Assembly (NCBI GenBank): GCA_026991005.1
Contig: JALXCH010000492.1
Location: forward strand, 1 to 13,141
Length of the DNA: 13,141 nt
Direction of reading: 5' to 3'
Origin: Calditrichia bacterium
GTDB taxonomy: Bacteria; Calditrichota; Calditrichia; RBG-13-44-9
Shown: piece by piece, positions 1 to 5,763 of the stretch
Layout: each line of letters begins with the position of its first letter
Numbering within the stretch: the first letter of the stretch is position 1
Notes under the pieces: model-generated
What the model saw: only the letters and a program-made list of their open reading frames with translations
Told to the model about the DNA's origin: nothing
The model's database searches: none
Translations under genes and position numbers: made by a program

Positions 1-549
1 TTCCAGGAAGTATTCCAAGAGGCACAGGAAGCCCTAAAAGCAGAGAACCAGGAGTTTAACCCGAACATCGAAATCGGAATCATGGTGGAAATCCCCTCGG
101 CGGCTCTTTTAGCCGAACATTTTGCCGAGAAAGTGGATTTCTTCAGTATCGGTACCAATGATCTGATTCAATACACACTGGCAGTGGACCGTGCCAACGA
201 AAAAATCTCGCACCTCTACAATCACTTCCACCCGGCAGTGATCCAGCTTATTAAACACGTGATTGATGTGGGAAAATCCAGACAAATCCCGGTAAGCATG
301 TGTGGCGAAATGGCTGGCGATCCGGTGGCTACCCCGCTGTTGCTGGGATTGGGATTGGATCGCTTTAGTGCGGTTCATTCCGTCATTCCCGAGATCAAAC
401 AGGTGATTCGCAATGTTTCCCTCAAAGAATGCCAGCTCCTGGCTCAGGAAGCACTCAAACTGGTGAAAGCAGAGGAAGTCCAGAACCTGTGCGAGGATTT
501 CTATGCACAACGATTTTCCATGTCTGCCGAACTTTCGAAACCGGAATAG
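1..549 (+). CDS. ptsI: Phosphoenolpyruvate-protein phosphotransferase (PTS Enzyme I), C-terminal part
   Basis: This is the last 182 residues of Enzyme I, the cytoplasmic kinase that takes phosphate from PEP and passes it to HPr at the head of the phosphotransferase system. The reading frame is open from base 1, so the N-terminal HPr-binding and phosphohistidine domains lie upstream of the window. The visible part is the PEP-binding TIM barrel: GIMVEIPSA (bases 76-102), then GTNDLIQYTLAVDR, which carries the Asn-Asp pair and Arg that hold Mg-PEP, then SMCGEMAGD, whose Cys (codon 301-303) matches the active-site Cys of the family. It ends with a normal C-terminal dimerisation helix region. No sugar-specific EII gene is visible, so the system could be regulatory or serve distant transporters. 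The next gene starts 104 bp downstream. The family assignment is secure; only the missing N-terminus limits it. Confidence 0.96.
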   Translation, partial: FQEVFQEAQEALKAENQEFNPNIEIGIMVEIPSAALLAEHFAEKVDFFSIGTNDLIQYTLAVDRANEKISHLYNHFHPAVIQLIKHVIDVGKSRQIPVSMCGEMAGDPVATPLLLGLGLDRFSAVHSVIPEIKQVIRNVSLKECQLLAQEALKLVKAEEVQNLCEDFYAQRFSMSAELSKPE

Positions 550-653
550 AAAGCGCCCTATGAGAATAAACCAGGTGAATCAGACCAAACCTTCCCGGCC
601 GTACCTAAACATGTATTACCAAACGTCTAACTTAAACCACACAGGGGAGAATT

Positions 654-1694
654 ATGCAAATTCACGATCCGTCTCATTTTCTTAAATTCATTCAAGCTTT
701 GCCGGAGCAGATTACCCACGCCCCGGCATTTTTAGTGAACCTTCCACTAAAAGAACTTCGCAAGGATTACCGTTCCATCGTCGTCCTGGGGATGGGTGGT
801 TCAGCCATCGCGGGCGATCTGCTCGCCGGCTATTTACAGGATGAACTGAGCATACCGATTCTGGTCAATCGCAATTACAGCCTACCTGCTTACGTTAATG
901 AACATTCCCTGGTTATTGCCTGCAGTTATTCGGGGAATACGGAAGAGACCCTGAATGGCGTTCAGGAGGCACTGAAACGGCATGCCACACTCGTTTTTGT
1001 CTCTTCCAACGGCGCCCTGCTGAAAATGGGTCAGGAAGAGGGTATTCCTTCCATACACATTCCCGAAGGCTATCCACCCCGCCAGGCGCTGGGTTACATG
1101 TTTTTTGTCCTGCTCCATCTATTCCAGCGTCTGGGACTTATTTCTGATAAGAGTAAAGAGATTGAAGAAACAGTCCACATCCTGGAAAATATGAATCATC
1201 GCTTTGCTCCCGGGGAATCCCACGGTCAGAATCTGCCCAACCATATTGCTCAGAAGCTGTTCAACCGGATTCCCCTCATCTATTCCGCCAGCGAAGAACT
1301 GTATGCCGTGGGCTACCGCTGGTGCACCCAGCTCAATGAAAATGCTAAAACGCTGGCATTTCACAATAATCTGCCCGAACTCAATCACAATGAAATTATG
1401 GGATGGGAAGCGCCTCGAAAAATCTTGAGTAACCTGTGTGTGGTGTTTTTACGCAGCAATCGGGAAATGTCCCGCAATCTTACCCGCGTGAAAATTACCC
1501 GGGATATTCTACGCAAACACGAGGTTCCGGTGTTTGAAATTTTCAGTGAAGGCGAAAGCAAACTGGCGCGAATGTTCTCCCTTATTTTTATTGGTGATTG
1601 GGTGAGCTATTATCTGGCCAGCATGTACGGAAAAGATCCCCTGGTCATCGAAAATATCGATTTCCTGAAGGAACAGTTAAGCCAAACTCACTAA
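654..1694 (+). CDS. Bifunctional phosphoglucose/phosphomannose isomerase
   Basis: A 346-residue cytoplasmic SIS-fold isomerase of the bifunctional PGI/PMI family, which interconverts fructose-6-P with glucose-6-P and with mannose-6-P. The first SIS domain shows GMGGSAIAGD (residues 46-55) and SYSGNTEET (91-99), the phosphosugar-binding loops. PPRQALGY (141-148) supplies the conserved Arg. The second domain has QLNENAK (226-232, Glu229 the likely catalytic base) and PELNHNEIMGW (241-251, His245 the likely ring-opening residue). The C-terminus ends with the family signature DPLVIENIDFLKEQL. Residue roles come from the characterised archaeal enzymes, not from data here. Length is normal for the family. 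The ATG at 654 is preceded by AGGGGAG (643-649). The nucleotidyltransferase follows after only 19 bp, so the two are probably co-transcribed and may supply mannose- or glucose-derived nucleotide sugars. Confidence 0.93.
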   Translation: MQIHDPSHFLKFIQALPEQITHAPAFLVNLPLKELRKDYRSIVVLGMGGSAIAGDLLAGYLQDELSIPILVNRNYSLPAYVNEHSLVIACSYSGNTEETLNGVQEALKRHATLVFVSSNGALLKMGQEEGIPSIHIPEGYPPRQALGYMFFVLLHLFQRLGLISDKSKEIEETVHILENMNHRFAPGESHGQNLPNHIAQKLFNRIPLIYSASEELYAVGYRWCTQLNENAKTLAFHNNLPELNHNEIMGWEAPRKILSNLCVVFLRSNREMSRNLTRVKITRDILRKHEVPVFEIFSEGESKLARMFSLIFIGDWVSYYLASMYGKDPLVIENIDFLKEQLSQTH

Positions 1695-1713
1695 TCAGGA
1701 GGAAAACGACTTC

Positions 1714-2706
1714 ATGAAAGCGATTATTCCCGTAGCAGGATTTGGCACCCGGATGCGACCGCACACCCTGACGCATCCCAAAGTCCTTTTGCCGGTAGCA
1801 GATAAACCCATGATCGCCCACATCGTGGAAAAACTCATTGAAGATGGGGTAGATGAGCTGGTTTTCGTGGTGGGTCATCTGGGAGATCAGGTACAGGATT
1901 TCATTCGCTCCACCTATCGGGTCACCTCCCACTTCATCCCTCAAACCGAGTTTCTGGGGCTGGGCCATGCCATTTACACCGCCAGCAATTTTTTGCAGGA
2001 AGAACCGCTTATCATCGTACTGGGCGATACGATTTACGATGTGGATTTAAAACCGGTGCTGGCAAGTCCTTACAGTACGCTGGGTGTTAAAAAAGTGGCA
2101 GATCCGCGGCGCTTTGGAGTGGCGGTGCTGGATTCCCAGGGGTTCATTACTCGCCTGGTAGAGAAACCGGCGGAGTTTATTTCGGATCTGGCGCTGGTAG
2201 GACTTTATTTTTTCCGCAACGGTGCCAGCCTGAAAGCGGCACTGGAGGAACTCATCCAGCGCAATATTCGTACGCGCAACGAATACCAGCTCACCGATGC
2301 TCTGCAACTAATGATTGAACACGGGGAAAAGCTCACCACCTTCCCGGTAGAAGGCTGGTACGATTGCGGAAAACCGGAGACCTTGCTGGAAACCAACGGT
2401 ATTCTGTTGCGGCGGGATTTCGCCGGGGCAAGCTATTCCTTCCCCAATACCATCATTATTCCCCCGGTGTACATCCACCCGGATGTGCAAATCGAAAATT
2501 CAATTATCGGACCTCATGTAACGGTGTGGGAAGGGAGCCACATCCGCAACGCCCGGATTCACGATTCAATTTTAATGAAGCATTGCCGGATCGATGGCGC
2601 TTATCTGCGTCATTCTATTCTGGGGGACCATGCCCGGGTAAAACGCCACCCTGAAGAATTAAATCTTGGCGACTATAGTGATTCTACCGATATCCGAAAA
2701 GGGTAA
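1714..2706 (+). CDS. Sugar-1-phosphate nucleotidyltransferase with left-handed beta-helix C-terminus
   Basis: A 330-residue NDP-sugar pyrophosphorylase, which joins a hexose-1-phosphate to an NTP and releases pyrophosphate in nucleotide-sugar synthesis. The N-terminal Rossmann-like domain has the signature GFGTRMRP (9-16) followed by HPKVLLPVADKPM (21-33), the Mg-binding LGDTIYD (103-109), VEKP (149-152), EYQLTDAL (190-197) and the sugar-binding GWYDCGKPETL (214-224). From about residue 245 hexapeptide-like repeats (PPVYIHPDVQIENSIIGP and following) form a short left-handed beta-helix, as in the long RmlA-like and mannose-1-P guanylyltransferase-like proteins. The start ATG has AGGAGG at 1697-1702. 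The sequence does not settle substrate or nucleotide: dTTP/glucose-1-P and GTP/mannose-1-P are both possible, and the PGI/PMI neighbour makes a mannose route plausible. No clear terminator hairpin follows. Confidence 0.88.
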   Translation: MKAIIPVAGFGTRMRPHTLTHPKVLLPVADKPMIAHIVEKLIEDGVDELVFVVGHLGDQVQDFIRSTYRVTSHFIPQTEFLGLGHAIYTASNFLQEEPLIIVLGDTIYDVDLKPVLASPYSTLGVKKVADPRRFGVAVLDSQGFITRLVEKPAEFISDLALVGLYFFRNGASLKAALEELIQRNIRTRNEYQLTDALQLMIEHGEKLTTFPVEGWYDCGKPETLLETNGILLRRDFAGASYSFPNTIIIPPVYIHPDVQIENSIIGPHVTVWEGSHIRNARIHDSILMKHCRIDGAYLRHSILGDHARVKRHPEELNLGDYSDSTDIRKG

Positions 2707-2819
2707 TCTTGTTAATTGAGAAAAATGGTATTTTAAATAAATCGAATATACAACCGGTGTCTCTAATAATGTAACTCAATGGTTTTAATTTACCTGTTTT
2801 TCTAATAATCACCGTATCC

Positions 2820-2858
2820 TGACATTCTGAGCCCTGCGTTCGTAGGGCGAAGAATCTC
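2820..2858 (+). repeat. 39-nt dispersed palindromic repeat, copy 1 (CATTCTGAG/CGAAGAATCTC type)
   Basis: The element begins TGACATTCTGAG and ends CGAAGAATCTC. ATTCT (2824-2828) can pair with AGAAT (2850-2854). The 16-nt core between the arms is itself a near-perfect hairpin (CCCTGCG / CGTAGGG with one G-T pair). A second copy of the same 39-nt length lies in reverse orientation at 4932-4970, with matching arms and a different core. Short words of this kind are scattered in many bacterial genomes and often give spurious small ORFs; I infer this is one of that class. Confidence 0.7.
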
Positions 2859-2873
2859 CTGCCCAAGCAGGAG
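2856..2873 (+). repeat. Perfect 7-bp stem-loop next to the 39-nt repeat
   Basis: CTCCTGC (2856-2862) pairs perfectly with GCAGGAG (2867-2873) around the loop CCAA. It shares its first three bases with the end of the 39-nt repeat and is followed by the palindrome CCCCATGGGG at 2880-2889. There is no T-run after the stem on the + strand, so it does not look like an intrinsic terminator for the upstream gene. Confidence 0.55.
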
Positions 2874-2923
2874 GGAAAACCCCATGGGGGAATATTTTGA
2901 CCAACGTTTAATGGTGCACGATA

Positions 2924-2990
2924 CGGCCTCCCGGAACGGGTCTGCCCATAGGGCTGCGAGTGACTGTAAGTACACGCACGGGCAGGATGC
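2924..2990. other. Structured intergenic segment (nested stems), function unknown
   Basis: CCCG (2930-2933) pairs with CGGG (2937-2940) over a GAA loop. Immediately after it, CTGCCC (2942-2947) pairs with GGGCAG (2980-2985), enclosing an inner stem in which TGCG...GTG (2955-2962) faces CACGCA. The word CTGCCC-loop-GGGC followed by GCGAGTG also occurs at 5444-5468, so at least part is a repeat. Either strand could be the relevant one. It could be a structured RNA, part of the metK leader, or simply a folded repeat. I could not match it to a known RNA family by eye. Confidence 0.4.
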
Positions 2991-3229
2991 TTTACAAAAG
3001 TTTTAGACCAGCAGGTGATTTTTAAAAATTTTTCGGGGATTTCGTTTCCGGATCAAACGCAAATACCGCAGGTTTAATTGAAGAATTATCTTGAGATAAA
3101 ACACAACCATTCCCGTGAAATTGAGGTATGATTTCCGGCTGAACTTTTGAATCACCCGGGTTCTCTGAGTTTCAGGAAAATTAAAATATTAGAATGTAAT
3201 TCATTGATAAACAAACAGCTGGAGAGACC

Positions 3230-4366
3230 ATGAGTACGTATTTGTTTTCTTCCGAATCGGTAACGGAAGGTCACCCGGATAAAATTGCCGATCAGATTTC
3301 CGATGCGGTTCTGGATGCCATCATCGAAAAAGATGCTTTTGCCCGGGTGGCCTGTGAAACCTTTGTGAGCAACGGGCTGGTGTTTGTGGGCGGAGAGATT
3401 AGCTGCGAATGTTACGTGGATATTCCCGGCGTGGTTCGGCAGATGGTCAAAGAAATTGGTTACACGCGCCCCGAATACGGATTCGAAGCGGAAACCTGCG
3501 CCGTGCTGACCAATATTAATCAGCAGTCGCCGGATATTGCCATTGGGGTGGATCGGGCGGGTGCAGGCGATCAGGGGATGATGTTTGGTTATGCCACCAA
3601 CGAAACTCCCGAGTTGATGCCCATGCCCATTCTGCTGGCCCATAAACTTACCATGCGCCTCAGCCAGGTGCGCCGGAAGAAAATTCTCCCCTTCCTGCGC
3701 CCGGATGGGAAATCCCAGGTAACAGTTCGGTACGTGGACAACAAACCGGTTCAGGTGGAAAAAGTGGTCATCTCTGCCAACCACGATCCGGATGTGAGCA
3801 TGGAGCAATTAAAGGAAGCCATTATTGAAGAAGTCATCCATCACGTAATTCCAGAGGAATTGCGCAGTGCACAGATGGAGTATTTCATCAATCCCACCGG
3901 TCGCTTTGTGATTGGCGGTCCCAAAGCAGATACCGGCCTTACGGGACGAAAAATTGTAGTAGATACTTACGGAGGGGCGTACTATCAGGGAGGCGGCTGT
4001 TTTAGCGGGAAGGATCCCACCAAAGTTGATCGTTCGGCTTCGTATTTTGCACGTTACGTAGCGAAAAATATTGTCAAAGCGGGAATGGCCGAACGGTGCG
4101 GGATTCAGGTGGCGTATGCCATTGGAGTTGCCGAGCCCGTCAGCCTGATGGTGGAAACCTTTGGTACCGGTAAATTACCGGATGAAGAAATTACCAAAAT
4201 TGTGCAGAAAATTTTCGACTTTACACCCGGTGGGATGATTAATCATCTGGATTTACTGCGTCCCATTTATCGTAAAACCGCTGCCTTTGGTCATTTTGGT
4301 CGGGAGGAAAAAGAATTTACCTGGGAGAAAACGGATCGGGTTCGGGAATTGCAAAAATATTTGTAG
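3230..4366 (+). CDS. metK: S-adenosylmethionine synthase
   Basis: A 378-residue methionine adenosyltransferase, which makes S-adenosylmethionine from ATP and methionine in the cytoplasm, usually as a tetramer. The signatures of all three domains are present: [11 protein letters not shown] (8-18, ATP and Mg binding), the flexible-loop motif GAGDQG (111-116), and the phosphate-binding [16 protein letters not shown] (254-269), which has Cys where most bacterial enzymes have Ala. ETFVSNG (43-49) and [11 protein letters not shown] (221-231) are also conserved. The length is typical and the frame is intact to the usual C-terminus. ATG 3230 has GGAGAG just upstream. Large non-coding gaps on both sides suggest it is transcribed alone. 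The identification is secure. Confidence 0.98.
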   Translation: MSTYLFSSESVTEGHPDKIADQISDAVLDAIIEKDAFARVACETFVSNGLVFVGGEISCECYVDIPGVVRQMVKEIGYTRPEYGFEAETCAVLTNINQQSPDIAIGVDRAGAGDQGMMFGYATNETPELMPMPILLAHKLTMRLSQVRRKKILPFLRPDGKSQVTVRYVDNKPVQVEKVVISANHDPDVSMEQLKEAIIEEVIHHVIPEELRSAQMEYFINPTGRFVIGGPKADTGLTGRKIVVDTYGGAYYQGGGCFSGKDPTKVDRSASYFARYVAKNIVKAGMAERCGIQVAYAIGVAEPVSLMVETFGTGKLPDEEITKIVQKIFDFTPGGMINHLDLLRPIYRKTAAFGHFGREEKEFTWEKTDRVRELQKYL

Positions 4367-4390
4367 AACATTGACACCAATAAGTTTGGT

Positions 4391-4455
4391 TTAATTAAGG
4401 AAACCACAGTCAGATACTGATCTTCTGGAAAAACACAGAATGCACTGAATGAAAT
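4391..4455 (-). repeat. Degenerate AACCACAG-type repeat, inverted relative to the 9-bp tandem array
   Basis: TTAATTAA (4391-4398) followed by AACCACAG (4402-4409), and further on AAAACACAGAA (4430-4440), are the reverse complement of the words in the tandem array and its flank at 4990-5038 (CTGTGGTT then TTAATTAA). The left copy carries 3 extra bases between the two words and is otherwise decayed. The two copies therefore bracket the first half of the hairpin array as a long, imperfect inverted pair. Confidence 0.5.
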
Positions 4456-4509
4456 AAAAATGGAAAACGATAAATGTCCCAAGGATGCTGCGCATAAGAT
4501 GAGCCCTCA

Positions 4510-4703
4510 CCCGGGGCTTCGCTCTGGGCTATCGTTGTGTAAGCGCTTCGCGCTCTGCAGTCTAGGGGGCGGATCGGTCGTTTTAAAACTCAACACTGGC
4601 GGGATGAAGAATCACCCATCGCGAAGCGATGGGATGCCATTAGCCCATATTTTCAAATATGGGTTAATGGTGTTCCAACACTCCAAAATTTGTCCCGTAG
4701 GGA
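4510..4703 (+). repeat. Hairpin array, first block (five stem-loops)
   Basis: Five stem-loops in order: 4510-4528 (8-bp stem with two G-T pairs, loop TTC), 4542-4554 (AGCGC/GCGCT, loop TTC), 4615-4633 (CCCATCGC/GCGATGGG, loop GAA), 4637-4670 (long palindrome with CCATTA/TAATGG outside and CCCATATTT/AAATATGGG inside), and 4693-4703 (TCCC/GGGA, loop GTA). The first two match the last two stems of the later blocks. The last three occupy the same slots as the first three stems of those blocks but have different stem sequences. Each change is matched on the other arm, so pairing is kept while sequence drifts. Confidence 0.6.
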
Positions 4704-4711
4704 AAATTGAT

Positions 4712-4895
4712 AAACAATTATGAACGAGGAAATCTCATTCACCCCGTCCCTTCCGGGACGGGGAAATTGGGGGGTGGGCATCCGTTTCCACAAATGGAAT
4801 TTGTGGGCTAGGTGCGTGCCGTCCCTGTCGGGACGGCTGTTTCCGCGGGGCTTCGCCCCGGGCTATTATTGTTTGAGCGCATCGCGCTCGGGTTG
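4712..4895 (+). repeat. Hairpin array, second block (five stem-loops)
   Basis: Stem-loops at 4742-4763 (9 bp, CCCCGTCCC arm, loop TTCC), 4788-4806 (CCACAAAT arm, loop GGA), 4818-4837 (GCCGTCCC arm, loop TGTC), 4846-4860 (CGGGGC arm, loop TTC) and 4875-4889 (GAGCGC arm, loop ATC). By eye the block is about four-fifths identical to 5040-5222, with the same order and similar spacing. It contains no conserved reading frame. Confidence 0.75.
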
Positions 4896-4931
4896 GACGA
4901 CCTTCAGTACATCAATCCATGATTGGAAAGA

Positions 4932-4970
4932 GAGATTCTTCGCTCCGCTGGCGCTCCGCTCAGAATGACA
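4932..4970 (-). repeat. 39-nt dispersed palindromic repeat, copy 2 (reverse orientation)
   Basis: Read on the - strand this begins TGTCATTCTGAG and ends CGAAGAATCTC, matching the arms of copy 1 at 2820-2858 at 22 of 23 positions. The 16-nt core differs completely: it carries part of a direct repeat of CGGAGCG instead of a hairpin. Both copies have the same total length. Confidence 0.7.
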
Positions 4971-4989
4971 GGGCAGAGAATATCTTCGG

Positions 4990-5025
4990 TGTTTTCTGTG
5001 TTTTCTGTGTTTTCTGTGTCTTCTG
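4990..5025 (+). repeat. 9-bp tandem repeat, four units
   Basis: Four head-to-tail copies of TGTTTTCTG, the fourth with one change (TGTCTTCTG), followed by TGGTTTTAATTAA. Exact short tandem units of this sort are prone to copy-number change by replication slippage. A decayed inverted relative is at 4391-4455. Confidence 0.85.
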
Positions 5026-5039
5026 TGGTTTTAATTAAA

Positions 5040-5222
5040 CTGTTAATTTAGAAAGAAACATCCCGTTCACCCCGTCCCTTCCGGGACGGGGAAATTTGGG
5101 TTTGGCATTTCTTCCCACAAATGGAATTTGTGGGCTATGAGCATGCCGTCCCTGTCGGGACGGCTGTTTTCCCCGGGGCTGCGCGCCGGGTTACCTTTGT
5201 TTGAGCGCTTTGCGCTCGGTTT
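5040..5222 (+). repeat. Hairpin array, third block (five stem-loops)
   Basis: Stem-loops at 5070-5091 (identical to 4742-4763), 5114-5134 (9-bp stem, CCCACAAAT arm), 5145-5164 (identical to 4818-4837), 5172-5190 (CCCGGGGC arm with one G-G mismatch) and 5203-5217 (GAGCGC arm, loop TTT). This is a diverged duplicate of 4712-4895. Identity is concentrated in the stems; the spacers between them have drifted more. Confidence 0.75.
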
Positions 5223-5300
5223 TTTACCTTCCCACTGAATTCATGGAATCCTTGGTATTTTCTGGCAGGGAACATCTCACGATATGGTTAAAATATACTG

Positions 5301-5341
5301 TAATAATTTTCGTTGCGTACGTTGCGCCCGCTGCGGTTAAT
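5301..5341 (-). repeat. AACCGC-type repeat, copy 1
   Basis: On the - strand it reads AATTAACCGC, a 3-base variable step, GGGCGCAACG, then ACGCAACG. The AACCGC...GGnCGC pattern recurs in 5369-5412 and 5410-5499. Together with copy 3 it forms a perfect 14-bp inverted repeat: GCGGTTAATTTTTT at 5333-5346 and its complement at 5410-5423. Confidence 0.6.
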
Positions 5342-5368
5342 TTTTTTTGCGTTTAAACATTCAAAAAT

Positions 5369-5412
5369 ATTTGCGAACTTCGCGCCTCCGTTGCGCCCTT
5401 TGCGGTTCTAAA
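5369..5412 (-). repeat. AACCGC-type repeat, copy 2
   Basis: On the - strand it reads GAACCGCAAAGGGCGCAACG followed by GAGGCGCGAAGTTCGCAAA. It has the same orientation and word order as copy 1 and directly abuts copy 3, which runs the other way. Repeats built from GCGCAA/GCAGAG-like words occur in many bacterial genomes; this assignment rests on pattern alone. Confidence 0.55.
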
Positions 5413-5499
5413 AAATTAACCGCTGAGGACGCTCCAAAGGATGCTGCCCGAGACGGGCTCTGCGAGTGCAGGAGAATGCGCAAAGCTCGCAAAGAATAA
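5410..5499 (+). repeat. AACCGC-type repeat, copy 3, interrupted by a nested hairpin
   Basis: The copy starts AATTAACCGC, TGA, GGACGC, then is interrupted by about 44 bp (5433-5476), and resumes GCGCAAAGCTCGCAAAG. The insert contains the stem GCCCG/CGGGC (5446-5458, loop AGA) followed by GCGAGTG, a word string also present at 2942-2962. It begins with AAGGATGCTGC, which also occurs at 4481-4491. This looks like one repeat inserted into another. Confidence 0.5.
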
Positions 5500-5717
5500 C
5501 AAAGGCATATCGGAACACAACAATAGGACGTCCCGTTTATCCTTTCCCGCCCACCGGAATGGTTGTTTAATAGTCTTTCCTTCAGGAGAAGCGCGTTTCG
5601 GTCGTTGTTTCATAAAATTGAATTCAAATTTGTGAAAACCGGAATCTACCGTTATCTTTTATAGTTTCGGGGAATACTTGAAGCAAGACACAAGGCATAT
5701 TAAAAGAGAACTTTCTT

Positions 5718-5734
5718 TGCCGGTTCAACCGGCA
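5718..5734. repeat. Perfect 7-bp stem-loop upstream of lnt
   Basis: TGCCGGT (5718-5724) pairs with ACCGGCA (5728-5734) around TCA, ending 29 bp before the lnt start. It may fold in the 5' leader of the lnt transcript, if transcription begins upstream of it, or be one more intergenic repeat. No T-run follows. Confidence 0.45.
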
Positions 5735-5763
5735 GGTAAACTGAATAAAACCACTTGTTCCCG

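Larger units (their letters stand above)
2707..3229. other. Non-coding gap upstream of metK with hairpins and a dispersed repeat
   Basis: This 523-bp gap separates the nucleotidyltransferase from metK and holds no credible gene. The first 110 bp are AT-rich, with the 9-mer TCTAATAAT twice (2762-2770 and 2801-2809). Bases 2820-2990 are GC-richer and hairpin-dense (itemised separately). Then comes an AT palindrome, AAAAATTTTT inside 3019-3033, and an AT-rich leader to metK. TATGAT at 3127-3132 resembles a -10 box but has no convincing -35 partner. I see no match to SAM-I, SAM-II or SAM-IV riboswitch signatures, although such elements often precede metK in other phyla. The metK ribosome-binding site GGAGAG lies at 3221-3226. 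Confidence 0.6.
4367..5763. other. 1.4-kb repeat-dense region without a credible gene
   Basis: Between metK and lnt there is no frame with protein-like composition or a recognisable domain. Small open frames at 4460-4723, 4720-4968 and 5441-5635 run through palindromic repeats and look accidental. In order it contains: a degenerate copy of an AACCACAG-type repeat (4391-4455); a modular array of 15 short hairpins (4510-4703, 4742-4889, 5070-5217); a reversed 39-nt repeat (4932-4970); a 9-bp tandem array (4990-5025); three copies of an AACCGC-type repeat (5301-5499); and a last hairpin (5718-5734). The remaining spacers are AT-rich. No transposase or integrase remnant was recognised. I did not find a convincing promoter for lnt. 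Confidence 0.7.

Noticed and set aside
503..685. Small + strand open frame between ptsI and the isomerase
   Set aside because: It overlaps both neighbouring genes in another frame and has no family resemblance or good ribosome-binding site.
2707..3229. SAM-responsive riboswitch upstream of metK
   Set aside because: I looked for SAM-I/IV and SAM-II signature words and found none; the visible hairpins match repeats elsewhere in the window instead.
3152..3808. Open frame of 218 codons on the - strand opposite metK
   Set aside because: It lies almost wholly antisense to a certain metK, its product has no recognisable domain, and its His/Gly/Phe-rich composition is what the antisense of a conserved gene gives.
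4460..4968. Two small + strand open frames within the hairpin array
   Set aside because: Their codons are made of the repeated stem-loop sequences, the diverged duplicate block does not keep the frame, and there is no plausible ribosome-binding site or domain.
4510..5217. CRISPR array
   Set aside because: The repeats are hairpins of different sequences and lengths, with no constant direct repeat and no regular unique spacers, and no cas gene is present.
4367..5763. Insertion sequence or integrated element
   Set aside because: No transposase-like or integrase-like coding remnant and no terminal inverted repeats with target duplication could be identified, although inverted repeats occur inside the region.
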